Shown one piece after another: positions 1 through 12,249 of a DNA stretch of 64,000 bases (position 1 is the first letter of the stretch; each line of letters begins with the position of its first letter). Both the position numbers and the translations under genes were made by a program. Origin of the DNA: Spisula solida (lineage: Eukaryota; Mollusca; Bivalvia; Venerida; Mactridae); the NCBI GenBank assembly GCA_947247005.1, contig OX365944.1, forward strand, positions 8,506,501 through 8,570,500, read 5' to 3'. The notes beneath the pieces were generated by a model. That model searched no databases. It had not been told where the DNA came from and saw nothing but the letters and a program-made list of their open reading frames with translations.

Positions 1-349
1 GCTCGTCAATGGTCTGTCATCTCAAATCAATACATATTTACTAACTATAATACATATACGTATAAGGACTTCCTAATGAACAGATCACATCTTACTATGT
101 AATGACCACATGCATTTACGACAACCTTTATATTAACATATTAAGTATATTATACTTACGTGGAGGCATCAATGAAGTAAATAATGAGCGAAGCTATGCT
201 CAGCACAAACACCAAACATACCTGAAATATACAAGTATATGAGAATTATACAAACATTAAAACAATTACATATCAAACAACAATGGCCTTGACAACACAT
301 TGAGAGAAATCTTGAACTGTTACAGTAAAATGAAAAAATCGTATATGAC

Positions 350-432
350 CCCAAACCTGGTGGGTGGGATTCGAACTTACAACACCAATGGCAACGGCGT
401 CTAGCAATGACGTAACTGCACATTGATTATTT
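350..432 (-). repeat. tRNA-like sequence with a Pol III-style T run
   Basis: On the minus strand the stretch reads like a degenerate tRNA: a box-B/T-arm core GTTCGAATCCCAC at about 367-379, an upstream region resembling D and anticodon arms, and a run of six T about 30 bases downstream. The acceptor stem is not convincing. It is best read as a tRNA-derived SINE or pseudogene, not a working tRNA gene. Confidence 0.45.
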
Positions 433-1139
433 TTCCTTCTTTGTTTGCTACCGGTTAACAGTACCTTCCCAATTTAAAAAGGCTTTAATTTTTCGTAATT
501 TGAAGGGAGAAATCCCCAATGAACACCTAAAAAAAAATTCAAAATCGGACATAAAATGACAATGTTATAAACATTTTGGACAAGAGGTCGAGCATAAAAC
601 CAATAAACAGTCACATGTAATCCCCTTTTCTGTTTTATTTGGCATTTCTGCTTCATGAAATTTCCCAGTTTCAAGTTGTCACGACGCAAAAATTCCCCAT
701 CTGAACAGACCCAGCCCAAAGAGGCAAAAAATTACTGCTGCAACCATACTGAATGCGCCACTGAAACAACTCCAAAAAGAGTTGCTTGAATGACGCTGAT
801 ATGGTCATGGTCACTACAGTACATGAGGTATAGGGGTTGAAATATTAAATTATCTCTGATAATTTTAACTATTTGCCTCCCAGACAAACACGCCACTCGG
901 CTAGTATGAATTTATGGAAGTAAAGCAAAAGACAAAAGAACAGACTTCCACAACATAAAATAAGGACAACAGTAATAGAATATTAGGACTTCAGACAATC
1001 AAACATATTCAGGACTTTAGTAAAATACAAATATAAATTGACCACATTCGGAATCTTTGTTTGTTTCATCGGGCTTAACATAGTTTCTCAACAATTTTTC
1101 AGATATATCAGTGGCCGATTCACCTAACCAGTTTTCCTG

Positions 1140-1335
1140 AACTACATCCTAACCAGTACTAACTTAGCCTCCTGCAAGGAACCTCAGCAACTGCACGACA
1201 TGTGGAGGGAAATTGATACTGTTGTCAAATTTTCATGGAAGTGTATGACCTGCCACAACGGGGAATCAAACCATGATCGCTGGATAAGAAATATAGCACA
1301 AATACCACCGGACCACGACTGCAACTGTAGATTCG
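1140..1335 (-). repeat. tRNA-derived SINE (family A), minus strand
   Basis: The minus strand has a tRNA-like head (D-arm GGTCCGGTGGTA, box B GGTTTGATTCC) followed by a body with GCAGGTCA, GAAAATTTGAC and CCTCCACATGT. The same order of motifs occurs on the plus strand at 32680-32880. Two copies in opposite orientation with a shared head and body support a retroposed SINE family. Ends were not resolved. Confidence 0.6.
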
Positions 1336-1599
1336 GAATCTATTAGACTCAACAATAACAATAACTAGTTCAAATGAAAAACTTATTATGCCTACCATTA
1401 AGAACTTAAGCAGAAAATATTGGAGCCATATTTTCCTATAAATCAATGGATCTGTTTGACTTAACAGGACCAGAGGTACAGATCAGGGAATAATGTTTGT
1501 CAATAAATATTTACTTTCCAATAAATCTACATCTATATTGCTAAAATTCAGAGTGCTATTTAAAACTGACAACAAAGGGAAGAGGGTTGCTGAAGTTGA

Positions 1600-2318
1600 C
1601 AGATGTACGTAGAATACTGAAGACAATAGAAGGAGAATCTTGTTTGCACCCAGTGGACCGAAGGTTACTCCGTTTAGTGGACCGATGGTTACTCAGTTCA
1701 GTTGATCAATGGTTACACAGTTCAGTTACCGATGTACACACAGTTTAGGGGACCGATGATAACTCAGTTCAGTGGCCCAATGTACAGAATACTAAAGACA
1801 ATGGAGGGATGATCATGTTACCAAGTGGACAGATGGTTACTCAGTACAGTGGACTGATGGTTACTCAGTTTAGTGGACCAATGGTTACTCAGTTCAGTGG
1901 ACCGATGGTTTCTCTGTTCAGTGGACCAATGGTTACTCAGTTCAGTGGACCGATGGTTTCTCTGTTCAGTGGACCAATGGTTACTCAGTTTAGTGGACCG
2001 ATGATTACTCAGTTCAGTGGACTGATGTACACACAATTCAGTGGACCAATAGTTACTCAGTTTAGTGGACCAATGGTTACTCAGTTCAGTGGACCAATAT
2101 TTAGCTCAGTGGAATGATGGTTACTCAGTTCAGTGGACTGATGATTACTCAGTTCAGTGGACCGATGATTACTCAGTTCAGTGGACCGATGTACACACAG
2201 TTCAGTTGACCGATGGTTACTCAGTTTAGTGGACCCATGGTTACTCAGTTCAGTGGACTGATGATTACTTAGTTCAGTGGACTGATGTACAGAATGCTAA
2301 AGACAATAGAGGGGGAAG
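1600..2318. repeat. 24-bp minisatellite with duplicated flanking module
   Basis: About 25 imperfect copies of a 24-bp unit (GGTTACTCAGTTCAGTGGAC plus four bases). Because 24 is a multiple of three it stays open on both strands (for example 1809-2117 plus), giving an eight-residue MVTQFSGP-type repeat that I regard as an artefact. A separate module, ATGTACAGAATACTAAAGAC-like, recurs near 1601, 1780 and 2284, so the array seems to have grown in larger blocks. Confidence 0.9.
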
Positions 2319-2509
2319 GTTATTCCGACATGCCAAGTTTTCTCTCCAACATAAAACAGATGTAAAAGCAAGAGATGTAGAGATTTCTGTCTTCTTGTGT
2401 TAAATATTCAATATACTGGGAACAGCTGACAAACATAGTTCTATATCTTATATATCAGTAGACAGTTTATGTCATGAACATTTCACAATCTTAGTACATG
2501 GTATATGAT

Positions 2510-2910
2510 ACTTGTGCAAGTATAGTCTGAACAAATTAACCCGGTCCTAGAACCTTCTGTTCCATAATTTAACAGTTGAGTCCTTGTCTAAAATTTAATC
2601 TCTGTCTCTGTTTTCATAAGCGGATTGTATCCTGATTATACCAGGTGTGCTATACACACAAATCTAAATCTCCAGCAACTGGCACGACTTTCTCGAAAAT
2701 GATATATTCCGCGCAAGAATGTTTAAGCTCACAATATATTCATGCATAAAGGTAAACAATTAATACGGTAAACAACACAATCGGAACAGACATAGCCCAC
2801 TGACACATTTTCACTTCATCAGATTGTAAGCTACATGGTGGTGCGGAGTAATAGCGAACAACAAGAAGAAGGTTGAGGATCACGTTAATTTGCTTGCACT
2901 ATAAAACAAT
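2510..2910. repeat. Dispersed repeat, copy 1 (partner at 42400-42665)
   Basis: Blocks such as AATTTAACAG, GTTTTCATAAG, CACAAATCTA, ATATATTCATGCATAAAGGT and GGATCACGT occur in the same order at 42400-42665. This copy carries roughly 110 extra bases (about 2755-2870) between the ATAAAGGT and GAGGATCACGT blocks. No open frame and no terminal repeats were recognised. Confidence 0.55.
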
Positions 2911-3892
2911 CAACAAAGAAAGTTCAGTGAATCTGATATTGTCAATAGGAGATCATGTTTGCATACAAAGGGACTAGTACCACCAGCTAGCTATTGGTGA
3001 ATGGCAGGTTTTTATTGTTCATTCATCCAATAGATTGCCGGTGGGCATTTTGCATATGAATACGGTGATCTCTCCTATATGAATATTGTTAAGTGACAAT
3101 CTATATAATCAATGTTAAGTTTATTTGTCCATCACATACAAATCAATGGTTTGGAAATAATGACATCACAATAACATAAATGACTCAGATATATTGGACC
3201 AACACAATTTAGAAACTGGGACAAAGATCTAAATGTATATTAAGGTCTTTGACTGGGGCATCACAATAAACAATGACTCAATCAGACATTGGAACAACAC
3301 AATAACAATGGCTCATAATCTGTTTGAATTATTCAAGTGTTTGAATATATTGGGAAGGATTCAAGCAATGACATAGATGTATTTCTAGGTTATGCATGTT
3401 TATGTACTTTAACCATAGAGTTAATACAGAGGTCACACAATTGATCAAAAGTCTTGTTATATTGGGGGCCATGTTTGGATATATTTGCAGCCATATTTGG
3501 ATATTTTAGTTTCAGGTATTAATCAGCAGAACTGGTCAACTTAATTGAATAACAATCAATTACCATAATAAATCAAATCAACAGTGAGAACTGGTAATAT
3601 AACAGCATAAAGGAGAGAGAGAGAGATTAGAACAATAATTTAGGATAAGTGGTAACACATGTTCGTTTCATCAGTTGCTGGGAAAACAAGATAATTTGTG
3701 AAGCAACATATGTTCATTATGATAGTTAGCAAGCTTACCTATATCACTATAAAAAATCATATATATGAACCCTAGATCAATAGGATTTGTACAGACAAAC
3801 TTGTACTATAGTATGTTACAATGTAGAAACAATATAATATGCGATAATGCCATTGACAGTGTCCTGCAAATTAACAGAAGAGGGAAAGAAAA

Positions 3893-5066
3893 GGCTGTTT
3901 AAGAGGTCATAGAGTTTGCTGTTTGATAGTGCAAAAGGTTGCTGTTAAAGAGGTCTTAGAGTTTGCTGTTCAATAGTGAAAAAGGGTTGCTGTTTTAGAG
4001 GTCATAGAGTTTGCTGTTCAATAGTGAAAAAGGGTTGCTGTTTTAGAGGTCATAGAGTTTGCTGTTCAATAGTGAAAAAGGGTTGCTATTTAAGAGGTCA
4101 AAGAGTTTGCTGTTTAAGAGGTCAAAGAGGTTGCTGTTAAAGAGGTCATAGAGTTTGGTGTTAAAGAGGTCAAAGAGGTTGCTGTTAAAGAGGTCATAGA
4201 GTTTGCTGTTTAAGAGGTCAAAGAGGTTGCTGTTAAAGAGGTCAAAGAGTTTGCTGTTAAAGAGGTCAAAGAGGTTGCTGTTAAAGAGGTCATAGCGTTT
4301 GCTGTTAAAAGGTCAAAGAGATTGCTGTTAAAGAGGTCATAGAGTTTGCTGTTAAAGAGGTCATAGAGATTGCTGTTAAAGAGGTCACAGAGGTAGATGT
4401 TTAATAGAACACAGGGGTTGTTGTTCAAGAGGTCACCATATTGAGGTAGCTGTTTAATAGAGCACAGGGGTGAATATTTAATAGAGCACAGAGGTAGCTG
4501 TTTAATGGAGCACAGGAGGTGAATATTTAATAGAGCACAGAGGTAGCTGTTTAATAGAGCACAGAGGTAGCTGTTTAATAGAGCACAGGGGTTGTTGTTC
4601 AAGAGGTCACCATATTGAGGTAGCTGTTTAATAGAGCACAGGGGTGAATATTTAATAGAGCACAGAGGTAGCTGTTTAATGGAGCACAGGAGGTGAATAT
4701 TTAATAGAGCACAGAGGTAGCTGTTTAATAGAGCACAGAGGTAGCTGTTTAATAGAGCACAGAGGTTGTTGTTCAAGAGGTCACCATATTGAGGTAGCTG
4801 TTTAATAGAGAACAAGGTTGCTGTTTAATAGAGCACAGGGTGAATATTTAATAGAGCATAGGGGTGACTGTTTAATAGAGCACAGGGGTTGCTGTTTAAT
4901 TGAGCACCGGGGTAAGTTGTTCAAGAGGTCACCATGTTGAGGTGACTGTTTAATAGAGCACAGGAGGTGAATATTTAATAGATCACAGGGATGGCTGTTT
5001 AATAGAGCACAGGGGTTGCTGTTTAAGAGGTCATAGAGGTTGCTGTTTAAGAAGTCATTGGGTTTG
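3893..5066. repeat. Minisatellite with a 174-bp higher-order unit
   Basis: The left part (to about 4400) repeats a 26-27-bp unit, TTGCTGTTAAAGAGGTCATA and variants. The right part repeats a related unit, GTAGCTGTTTAATAGAGCAC. Inside it a larger block beginning at TTGTTCAAGAGGTCACC recurs at 4421, 4595 and 4769, an exact 174-bp spacing. 174 is a multiple of three, so a minus-strand open frame (4210-4815) with a 58-residue period appears; it has no features of a real protein. Confidence 0.92.
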
Positions 5067-5069
5067 CTT

Positions 5070-6680
5070 TTATAATATTCATGAAATCATGTCTTTTTCA
5101 CTCTTTCATGAGTTCATTTTTTTATTCATGTTAATGAAATGATTTAATTCGCTAATTTTTGACACTTTTTAATATGTTTAAATAGCAGTTTTTAACTCAA
5201 TATTTCACCTAAAATCTCAAGTAACAACTCTAGAATGGGGCTTGGAAAAAAAATAAGGGAGAAAAAGACTTCCTGAGAGAGATATGCCATGTTTAGTCAT
5301 TGAGTGGGTGGAGAAAACTCCGTAAATGTTAGATATTGACATTATTCGCTGTCATGAAGAAAGCAGTTCTAATATCTCTCATTACAGAAGAATACCTCAG
5401 GGGCAAACATTATAGAAGTGCCTTATACTTGAAGGTAATGAAACAACATAGATTGTGGTTCTAATTACATTCTAATTACATTCTAATCAAATAAATACTT
5501 TGAATTCAGGCAACTAATTAGCCGATTCTAATTTGGTAGAACAATTTGGTTATAAGACTGGGATAACTTTGTTTCGTAATTCTGAGAAATAATTTTCTGA
5601 CTTTATAATTGTACTTGCAGATCATTACATTTACTTTTTAGCACTCAGTTACTCTACAATCACATAAAGATAAGAAGTACTACAAATATACTGGTACTTT
5701 ACATTCTGGGAGACCAATCCATACAAGATTAGAGCTGTTATTAATATATCCCCCTGCAAAGGACCATAATTCTGGCAAAAATCATTGCAGCACAAATTCT
5801 TTCCTTCATGCACCTCTACATATAAAAGGTTGAAGGACATTCTGCCTGGGTCAACAAGAATGCATCTACAGATCAATAGACGGACTGACAGACAGTTAAG
5901 GTCAATCCCTTAACCATCCCTTAAAAATTGTTGCGTGGGGTGGTGAGGGTTGTGTATACATGTATAATTAAAGGATGAAGCATTGTAGGCAGTAGATTTC
6001 CTATCTGTATCGAGGCAATTAAATCATTAACAGACCCCACACAACAAAGGTTTTATACATTCATATATACCGGTATACTTACCTGGGTAACAAGTATTGC
6101 ATGAAAATAAAAATAATTTATTACCTGGCAACCAAATTATTATGTTAATTAAATATACCAAAAGAAACAGTATATGTTACTTATAATGTTCTTAATCTCA
6201 ATCTGAAAAATATGGAAACTATACAGATAAGTATGTACACACACTTAGTCCAGATATGTAGACATAACGAGTTTACTAACAATTATCCTAATGTTAAAAT
6301 ACCAAATCTATTAAAGGTCATTTTGTTAAGGACTAAACAGACACTAAGCAGCAGGCTGTCAGAGTAAGTTGTCTTGTTCAGTTCCATTTTTTCTCGTTTT
6401 ATTGAGATAACTCCTGAAAAGACTTTTTCATGAAATTATCTCCCTTTGCAGTCACAAAAATAGATACCGGTGTAGCGGTCCTTTTTTCCCCCTGGCCAGT
6501 TTTTCCCAGGGAAAGATCGGGCCTGGGCCTTTTTTCCCCCTCTGGTCCATTTTCTCCCCCCAATAAACACTATTCTTGATCAAGTCTTACTGTATGTAAC
6601 ACCGGTACTCAAAATATTGAATATCGAAATAAACTTTAGTTGATAAAAAGTTAAATTATACTTGACATTACTTGTTTATT
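5070..6680. other. Intronic stretch, nothing recognised
   Basis: AT-rich sequence with a short three-fold TCTAATTACAT run near 5460 and a C/T-rich patch at 6478-6560. No coding potential or clear element seen. Confidence 0.5.
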
Positions 6681-6684
6681 TATA

Positions 6685-6840
6685 GCTATTGGTGGCTCTG
6701 TGTTTTAGTGGGTTGCTTGCTCTTTATTAGGGATTGAGAGGTACCTGGTTCGAATCTCTAATGCCATGGTTTACGTACATAGTCTTGGGTGAACACTTCA
6801 TTCTACTTCCTCTATGGGATGTGATATGTATATCACACTC
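6685..6840 (+). repeat. tRNA-like element
   Basis: A box-B-like core CTGGTTCGAATCTCTAATGCC at about 6748-6768 preceded by GGTGGCTCTGTGTTTTAGTG, which resembles a degraded D-arm region. Probably a SINE head; the anticodon arm is not convincing. It is followed at 6849-7010 by two diverged copies of a roughly 110-bp segment (CACTGTATG...ACTATACAATT). Confidence 0.35.
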
Positions 6841-7720
6841 ACAGCGTACAAACCTAATCACTGTATGACTTATTAAGATACTATACAATTTAACTAGTAT
6901 GATTTATTGCGAGCAAAAGCATCTGTGATTTCCGGTCACTGTATGCCTTATTGGGAGACTATACAATTCAATGTGTATAACTTATTGCGATAACCGTAGT
7001 AGAGTTGTTTTTAAAAATACACTGTGTATGTATTATCTTGTTTATCTTGTTAAATGGCTCCCTAGTGATATATATAGATGGCGGTGAGATAGGCATGATG
7101 ATGAAACTGAGAGTTACTACAGGAATATATCAGCAGTGATGTAATAAAACTGTTGTAATGTAATATAAATAAAAGCTTTGTCAAACAAATAAAGATCATG
7201 TTTTAAATGCAAATTGTATCATTTATTCTTATTTTATGATCATATTACGAAATTACATGTCTACAAACGTAGATTTCTGAGAATGACTATGGTGGAGGAA
7301 AATAGTGTGTTATACAAAATATAAATCAATACCAGATTGCTGCAGAAAAGACGCAATAACAGAAATTCAGAACAATGTCGGTTTACAAAATTAATATAGA
7401 TTCATTTTCTACAGGGATTAAACAATATAATTATATGAGCTAAATCACAATGCAGGTATTGCAGACCTAGCTCCTAATTATTTATCTGGCAAAATGGTTT
7501 TGGGGAAAACAGCACAATATATTATTTCATTTTGCAACACACAATTCTAGGTGGAAGCTATCTGCTAAAAATGGCAAAGTTGCATGATTTTAAAGAAGTT
7601 TTCTACTGGTAGCTCAGTAAATGTATACCTGTATTTTCTATACATAAATTCTATTACATCAAATTACACTTGGAAGTTTTACGTGCAGCAGGACTTTCTG
7701 CATACTGGCAACTTGTTAGT

Positions 7721-8760
7721 CTACTGGTAGGTGTGTCACAACAGCACTGTCTGGGTTCAAGCCCAGGTCATGACGTGTTGTAGTTGTACAGGCATAGCCT
7801 ACTGGTTTAAGTGTGTCACTACAGCAGTGTCTGGGTTCAAGCCCAGGTCATGACGTGTTGTAGTTGTACAGGCATAGCCTACTGGCTTAAGTGTGTCACT
7901 ACAGCAGTGTCTGGGTTCAAGCCCAGGGCATGTCGTGCAATAGTTGTACAGGCATAGCCTACTGGCTTAAGTGTGTCACTACAGCAGTGTCTGGGTTCAA
8001 GCCCAGGTCATGACGTGCTGTAGTTGTACAGGCATAGCCTACTGGTTTAAGTGTGTCACTACAGCAGTGTCTGGGTTCAAGCCCAGGTCATGACGTGCTG
8101 TTGTTGTACAGGCATAGCCTACTGGTTTAAGTGTGTCACTACAGCAGTGTCTGGGTTCAAGCCCAGGTCATGACGTGCTGTAGTTGTACAGGCATAGCCT
8201 ACTGGTTTAAGTGTGTCACTACAGCAGTGTCTGGGTTCAAGCCCAGGTCATGACGTGCTGTAGTTGTACAGGCATAGCCTACTGGTTTAAGTGTGTCACT
8301 ACAGCAGTGTCTGGGTTCAAGCCCAGGTCATGGCGTGCTGTAGTTGTACAGGCATAGCCTACTGGTTTAAGTGTGTCACTACAGCAGTGTCTGGGTTCAA
8401 GCCCAGGTCATGACGTGCTGTAGTTGTACAGGCATAGCCTACTGGTTTAAGTGTGTCACTACAGCAGTGTCTGGGTTCAAGCCCAGGTCATGACGTGCTG
8501 TAGTTGTACAGGCATAGCCTACTGGTTTAAGTGTGTCACTACAGCAGTGTCTGGGTTCAAGCCCAGGTCATGGCGTGCTGTAGTTGTACAGGCATAGCCT
8601 ACTGGTTTAAGTGTGTCACTACAGCAGTGTCTGGGTTCAAGCCCAGGTCATGACGTGCTGTAGTTGTACAGGCATAGCCTACTGGTTTAAGTGTGTCACT
8701 ACAGCAGTGTCTGGGTTCAAGCCCAGGGCATGACGTGCCATAGTTATATAGGTTATGATA
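7721..8760 (+). repeat. 80-bp tandem array of 13 tRNA-like units
   Basis: Thirteen head-to-tail copies of an exactly 80-bp unit; most differ at only a few positions. Each unit has a box-A-like TGGTTTAAGTG, a CACT/AGTG hairpin, and CTGGGTTCAAGCCCAG, which folds as a five-base-pair T-arm with a TTCAAG loop, then about 30 linker bases. The order matches a tRNA-type internal promoter, so the unit may derive from a tRNA or SINE head. First and last copies are the most diverged. No Pol III T run is seen inside the unit. Confidence 0.9.
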
Positions 8761-9055
8761 GCCGACTCACTGATGTTTCATAGTAAAAAAACAGGCACTG
8801 CCGAACCACACATTGATGCCAGCTAGACCAAGATGTGCTAAAATTAAACAGGAGTAGCCAACCCACTGATGTTTCATAGTAATAGAACAGGCACCGCAGC
8901 CGAACCACATATTGATGCCAGGCCATGATATGCCATAATTTAATATACAAGTATAGCCGAGTCCCACTGATGTTACGTAGTAAAGGAACAGACACTGCCA
9001 AACCACACATTGATGCCAGGCCAGGATGTGTCATACTTCTAGGACTGGTTTAAGC
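8761..9055. repeat. Three diverged ~90-bp tandem units
   Basis: Three copies start near 8761, 8858 and 8953 and share CCACTGATGTT, CATAGTAA, GGCACTGC, AACCACA and ATTGATGCCAG. They abut the 80-bp array directly and share its short GTATAGCC-type junction, so the two arrays may have a common origin. Confidence 0.7.
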
Positions 9056-9436
9056 ACTGGGTTAATATTATGTGATTCCCAGGTTGGATATCCCTATGAC
9101 TGACTGTTGGACTTCACACCCTTGAACATCGACCAACAGATCCAGCATGTGTTGCAGCGCCATTAAAGTTCATACAGGTTCATACATTTATGCAGGAACA
9201 TAGGTTATAAGAAAATAACAATATAAGGCCTTTTCTACTGGGCTGTTTCCTGGATGAGGTTATGGTCTGGTTCCTGTTCCCAGTATTACAGTACACTACA
9301 GTACTATTATAGATGTACAATGACCTTTGAAATATGACCCTAGGAGGAGCTTATTTGCTAAGGTTAAAACAATATTTACTGTTATTTTTCTGATACATTA
9401 TGGATATATATTATAAATTCACGTTAACTTTCAAGT

Positions 9437-9537
9437 TGACAGTGTGGCCTAGTGGTTAAGATAATCTATACTCAGAACATTCTTTTAATATTATGGGCTG
9501 TGGGTTCGAGTCCACTGCTAAACTCTCTTTCAATAAT
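9437..9537 (+). repeat. tRNA-Leu/Ser-like element, left member of a convergent pair
   Basis: The sequence GTGTGGCCTAGTGGTTAAGA followed by ACTCAGAA and, after a long variable-arm-like region, GTGGGTTCGAGTCCAC follows the layout of a class II tRNA (Leu or Ser). A run of seven T follows at about 9536. Stem pairing is degraded, so this is a tRNA-derived repeat. A second tRNA-like sequence lies on the opposite strand at 9955-10045. Confidence 0.5.
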
Positions 9538-9954
9538 TTTTTTATCATAATACATGAGGTTTTTTTTATATATTTTATTACTTATTTAATAATAAAGTTA
9601 AGTTTTAAGTTTAATCTGGGACGAAAATACATTAATACAAATTTGCTTTGTTTAGTTTATTTTATGATTTTAGCCCACCCTGGATATTGTATTTATTGCT
9701 CAGATGATACTCTTTTCATCATTGGTTTCGCTGGAATCACCACTCTAAGAATATTCTGTAGAAACATCAAAATCAATAAGCATTTACTCTGGTAATACAG
9801 GGAGCACAGTTTTGGTGACCGTTGACCGATATTTCTGTTCAACAGTCTTGACGTGGGAAAGTTTTCAAGGGTTAAAATACAAAGGAAATAGATATGTTTT
9901 AGAAATATATATAAAATAGACATGCATGCAAATGTTTTTATTTAGCAAAATTTA

Positions 9955-10045
9955 AAAAAATCAAAGTGGGTGCGATTCGAACCCAAGCAAAAAATATATT
10001 TAGATCCATAAGCAGTAGCTTAGCTTACTGCACTATGGAGGACGA
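9955..10045 (-). repeat. tRNA-like element, right member of a convergent pair
   Basis: On the minus strand GTGCAGTAAGCTAAGCTACTG is followed by GGGTTCGAATCGCACCC (box B with a short stem) and then a run of seven T. It points toward the plus-strand tRNA-like sequence at 9437, about 420 bases away. Confidence 0.45.
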
Positions 10046-11270
10046 TGTAAGCTACAATTTCAATTATTACCTAGCACTCTATATAACAAGTAATTTGTTA
10101 TTTTTGACTGTTTCATGGCTTAAGTTTATCTTTAGATTTAGATATGAAACAGTTCATTGCCGGGAGGGCAACAGTTTTGACTGTTACACCCCTGGATGAA
10201 CTGTTACATGTGTAATGCGGCATTTTCAGGCAATTATTGTGTGTAAGTTTTTGAGGACATTTTGTAAATAGATTTTGTGTTTTGTATTCTTTAAATTGAT
10301 ATTTTGTACATATTAGAAATAGAAAGAAAACAGGAAATGAACAGAAATGTATGAAACAAAGAAGGATAGAAACAGATAAGCTATCACGCTGACAACCTCT
10401 GATAATTCTACTTGAAAGATTTTTATCACCTTTTACAGACTTTACAATTATGCAAATTTCACTTCTGCAGGCTTAACGATTAGATTATCAGGGTACTAAG
10501 TTGTATCTGGCAATTTAATTAGAGAATTATATGTAATACAGATACGACTGATGACACGTTTATTGTATATTCCGAATTAACAAAACGATTAAGTACAGAT
10601 CTTACGTCACATAGGAACGCGGTCTGTTTAGGTAAAGCAGATGTCCGAAAGTTACGCCCACATTTATGATTGGTTGATGATAACTTGCATAAACTGTATG
10701 AAATGATTTGATTGGCTAAAACAGAAGCCACACACACTGTAGTGGACGTTCTGTAGAGAATTTGGAGGTATTCGAACTTGGTTTTCCAAGCTGAACGTAT
10801 CAATGGTTTTCCATTAGAATTCAATTACGCAGTTAAAATTATATTTGTTTGGATTTTACCAACACTGACTATATCTTGTTCTTATATTATTGTTGATTGT
10901 GGACTTGTGAGAATTCTCACGCGCAAAATACAAAGTTTGGAAATCCGAACAGTCGTTAGTTCTACTTTATTCCAACAACAGTGAATGCCGGAAATCCGTG
11001 CATAACACATGCATGAATTCCTGCAAAACACCCTGCTAGATCTATAGCGTATTTTTAATATAACTCTTGAACAATGTTATGTCTCTTTTTTGCTTTATTA
11101 CATGCCAATTTTATTTGTTTGATAAATGAAATCATGGGGATAATGACAGTCTTGAATTTATGACAAAAACTGTCCGCTATTAGTATAGTAATGCCCTAGA
11201 ACTATCCTTTTTGTTTGGTGTATTAGTAGAACTTTACTGTAGTTATATAGAGTATTAGGTAATAAAACAG

Positions 11271-11439
11271 TTATTTCATGTCTGTTTTGGGTTAACAGTC
11301 AAAACTATTGTCCCTCGGTATCGGGGAAGACATTTTGAACTGTTGCCATCGGCCTATCAGCCTCGTGCAACAGTTCAAAAGTCTTCCCCGATACCTCGGG
11401 ACAATAGTTTTGACTGTTAACCAAACAGACATGAAATAA
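11271..11439. repeat. 169-bp foldback (hairpin MITE-like) element
   Basis: Left arm 11271-11346 and right arm 11367-11439 are near-perfect reverse complements, about 73 bases each, separated by 20 bases. Arms begin TTATTTCATGTCTGTTTTGG and end ACCAAACAGACATGAAATAA. A related fragment (GGCAACAGTTTTGACTGTTAC) sits at 10167-10187. There is no coding capacity, so it must have moved, if it did, using another element's enzyme. Confidence 0.85.
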
Positions 11440-11924
11440 TTGTATAATGATAGTTTCTATTCCGAATACACCCTTTTTACCTGGATTATTTCATTATTAA
11501 AAGTACAGTTACGCCCGCAAGATTGAGGTTAATTACCTCCCTTTAAGGCTAATTATGCACAGAATTTCGAAGTCCACAGTGTGTCATTCATTGCGGAGTG
11601 AGTATATAGGCTTGCTTGAAATATCCATTTTTGGGGAAGTGGATGGTTTGTTCTATGTCAGACTCTTGCGTGGATGGCTAGGCGCTGCCATCATTTCTGT
11701 GTGGCTTTTGTCTGTGCGCCTAAGTATTTATCTATATTGTTATATTGGGGACAGCTAGGAACCAGATTAAGGAAGGAAACAGCCCCGTCGAAAAGGCCAA
11801 TTGTCCTAGTTGCACCAACATAAATTGGCCGGGCTAAATTTAGCAATAGTAAATAAACACAACACTGACCTTCACATCTAATTAACCGGAACATTTAATA
11901 GACATGATATGGGGAAATCATTTC

Positions 11925-12050
11925 TCCAATAGCCCCAGTGGCTCAGTGGTAACAGGTCAGCCTATAGATGATTTACCAGGTATGCTATTTCTGTATGCAG
12001 GTTCAAATCCATTTATTGTCAATTTTTATCAAATTTCTTTCTTTTTTCAT
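11925..12050 (+). repeat. tRNA-like element, left member of a second convergent pair
   Basis: AGCCCCAGTGGCTCAGTGGTAA resembles a tRNA acceptor/D-arm start and CAGGTTCAAATCC a box B, followed by T runs. The partner lies at 12150-12240 on the other strand. Confidence 0.45.
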
Positions 12051-12149
12051 TTTCTCAATACTTTTAAATTACAAAGACTATATAGAAAAGATCAAACGAA
12101 AAAAAATGAAAAAAATAAACTGAATAAACGAATTATTTTCTTTTAGAAA

Positions 12150-12240
12150 AGTTATGAGTTAGATTCGAACTCGCGCATAGTAAAAACATACCTTTGTTGC
12201 GACTGGACATTGCCCTTTACTGACTCAGAGCTTAGATACA
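12150..12240 (-). repeat. tRNA-like element, right member of the second convergent pair
   Basis: Minus-strand box B GAGTTCGAATCTAACTC is preceded by an arm region with CTGAGTCAGTAAAGGGCAATG and followed by CTTTTC. It faces the plus-strand copy at 11925, repeating the arrangement of 9437-10045. Confidence 0.4.
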
Positions 12241-12249
12241 ATTTCCTCA

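Noticed and set aside
4210..4815. 201-codon minus-strand frame
   Set aside because: Period of 58 residues is the 174-bp repeat; no domain, no splice context.
7721..8760. CRISPR array
   Set aside because: Repeats are contiguous with no unique spacers, and the window is animal DNA.
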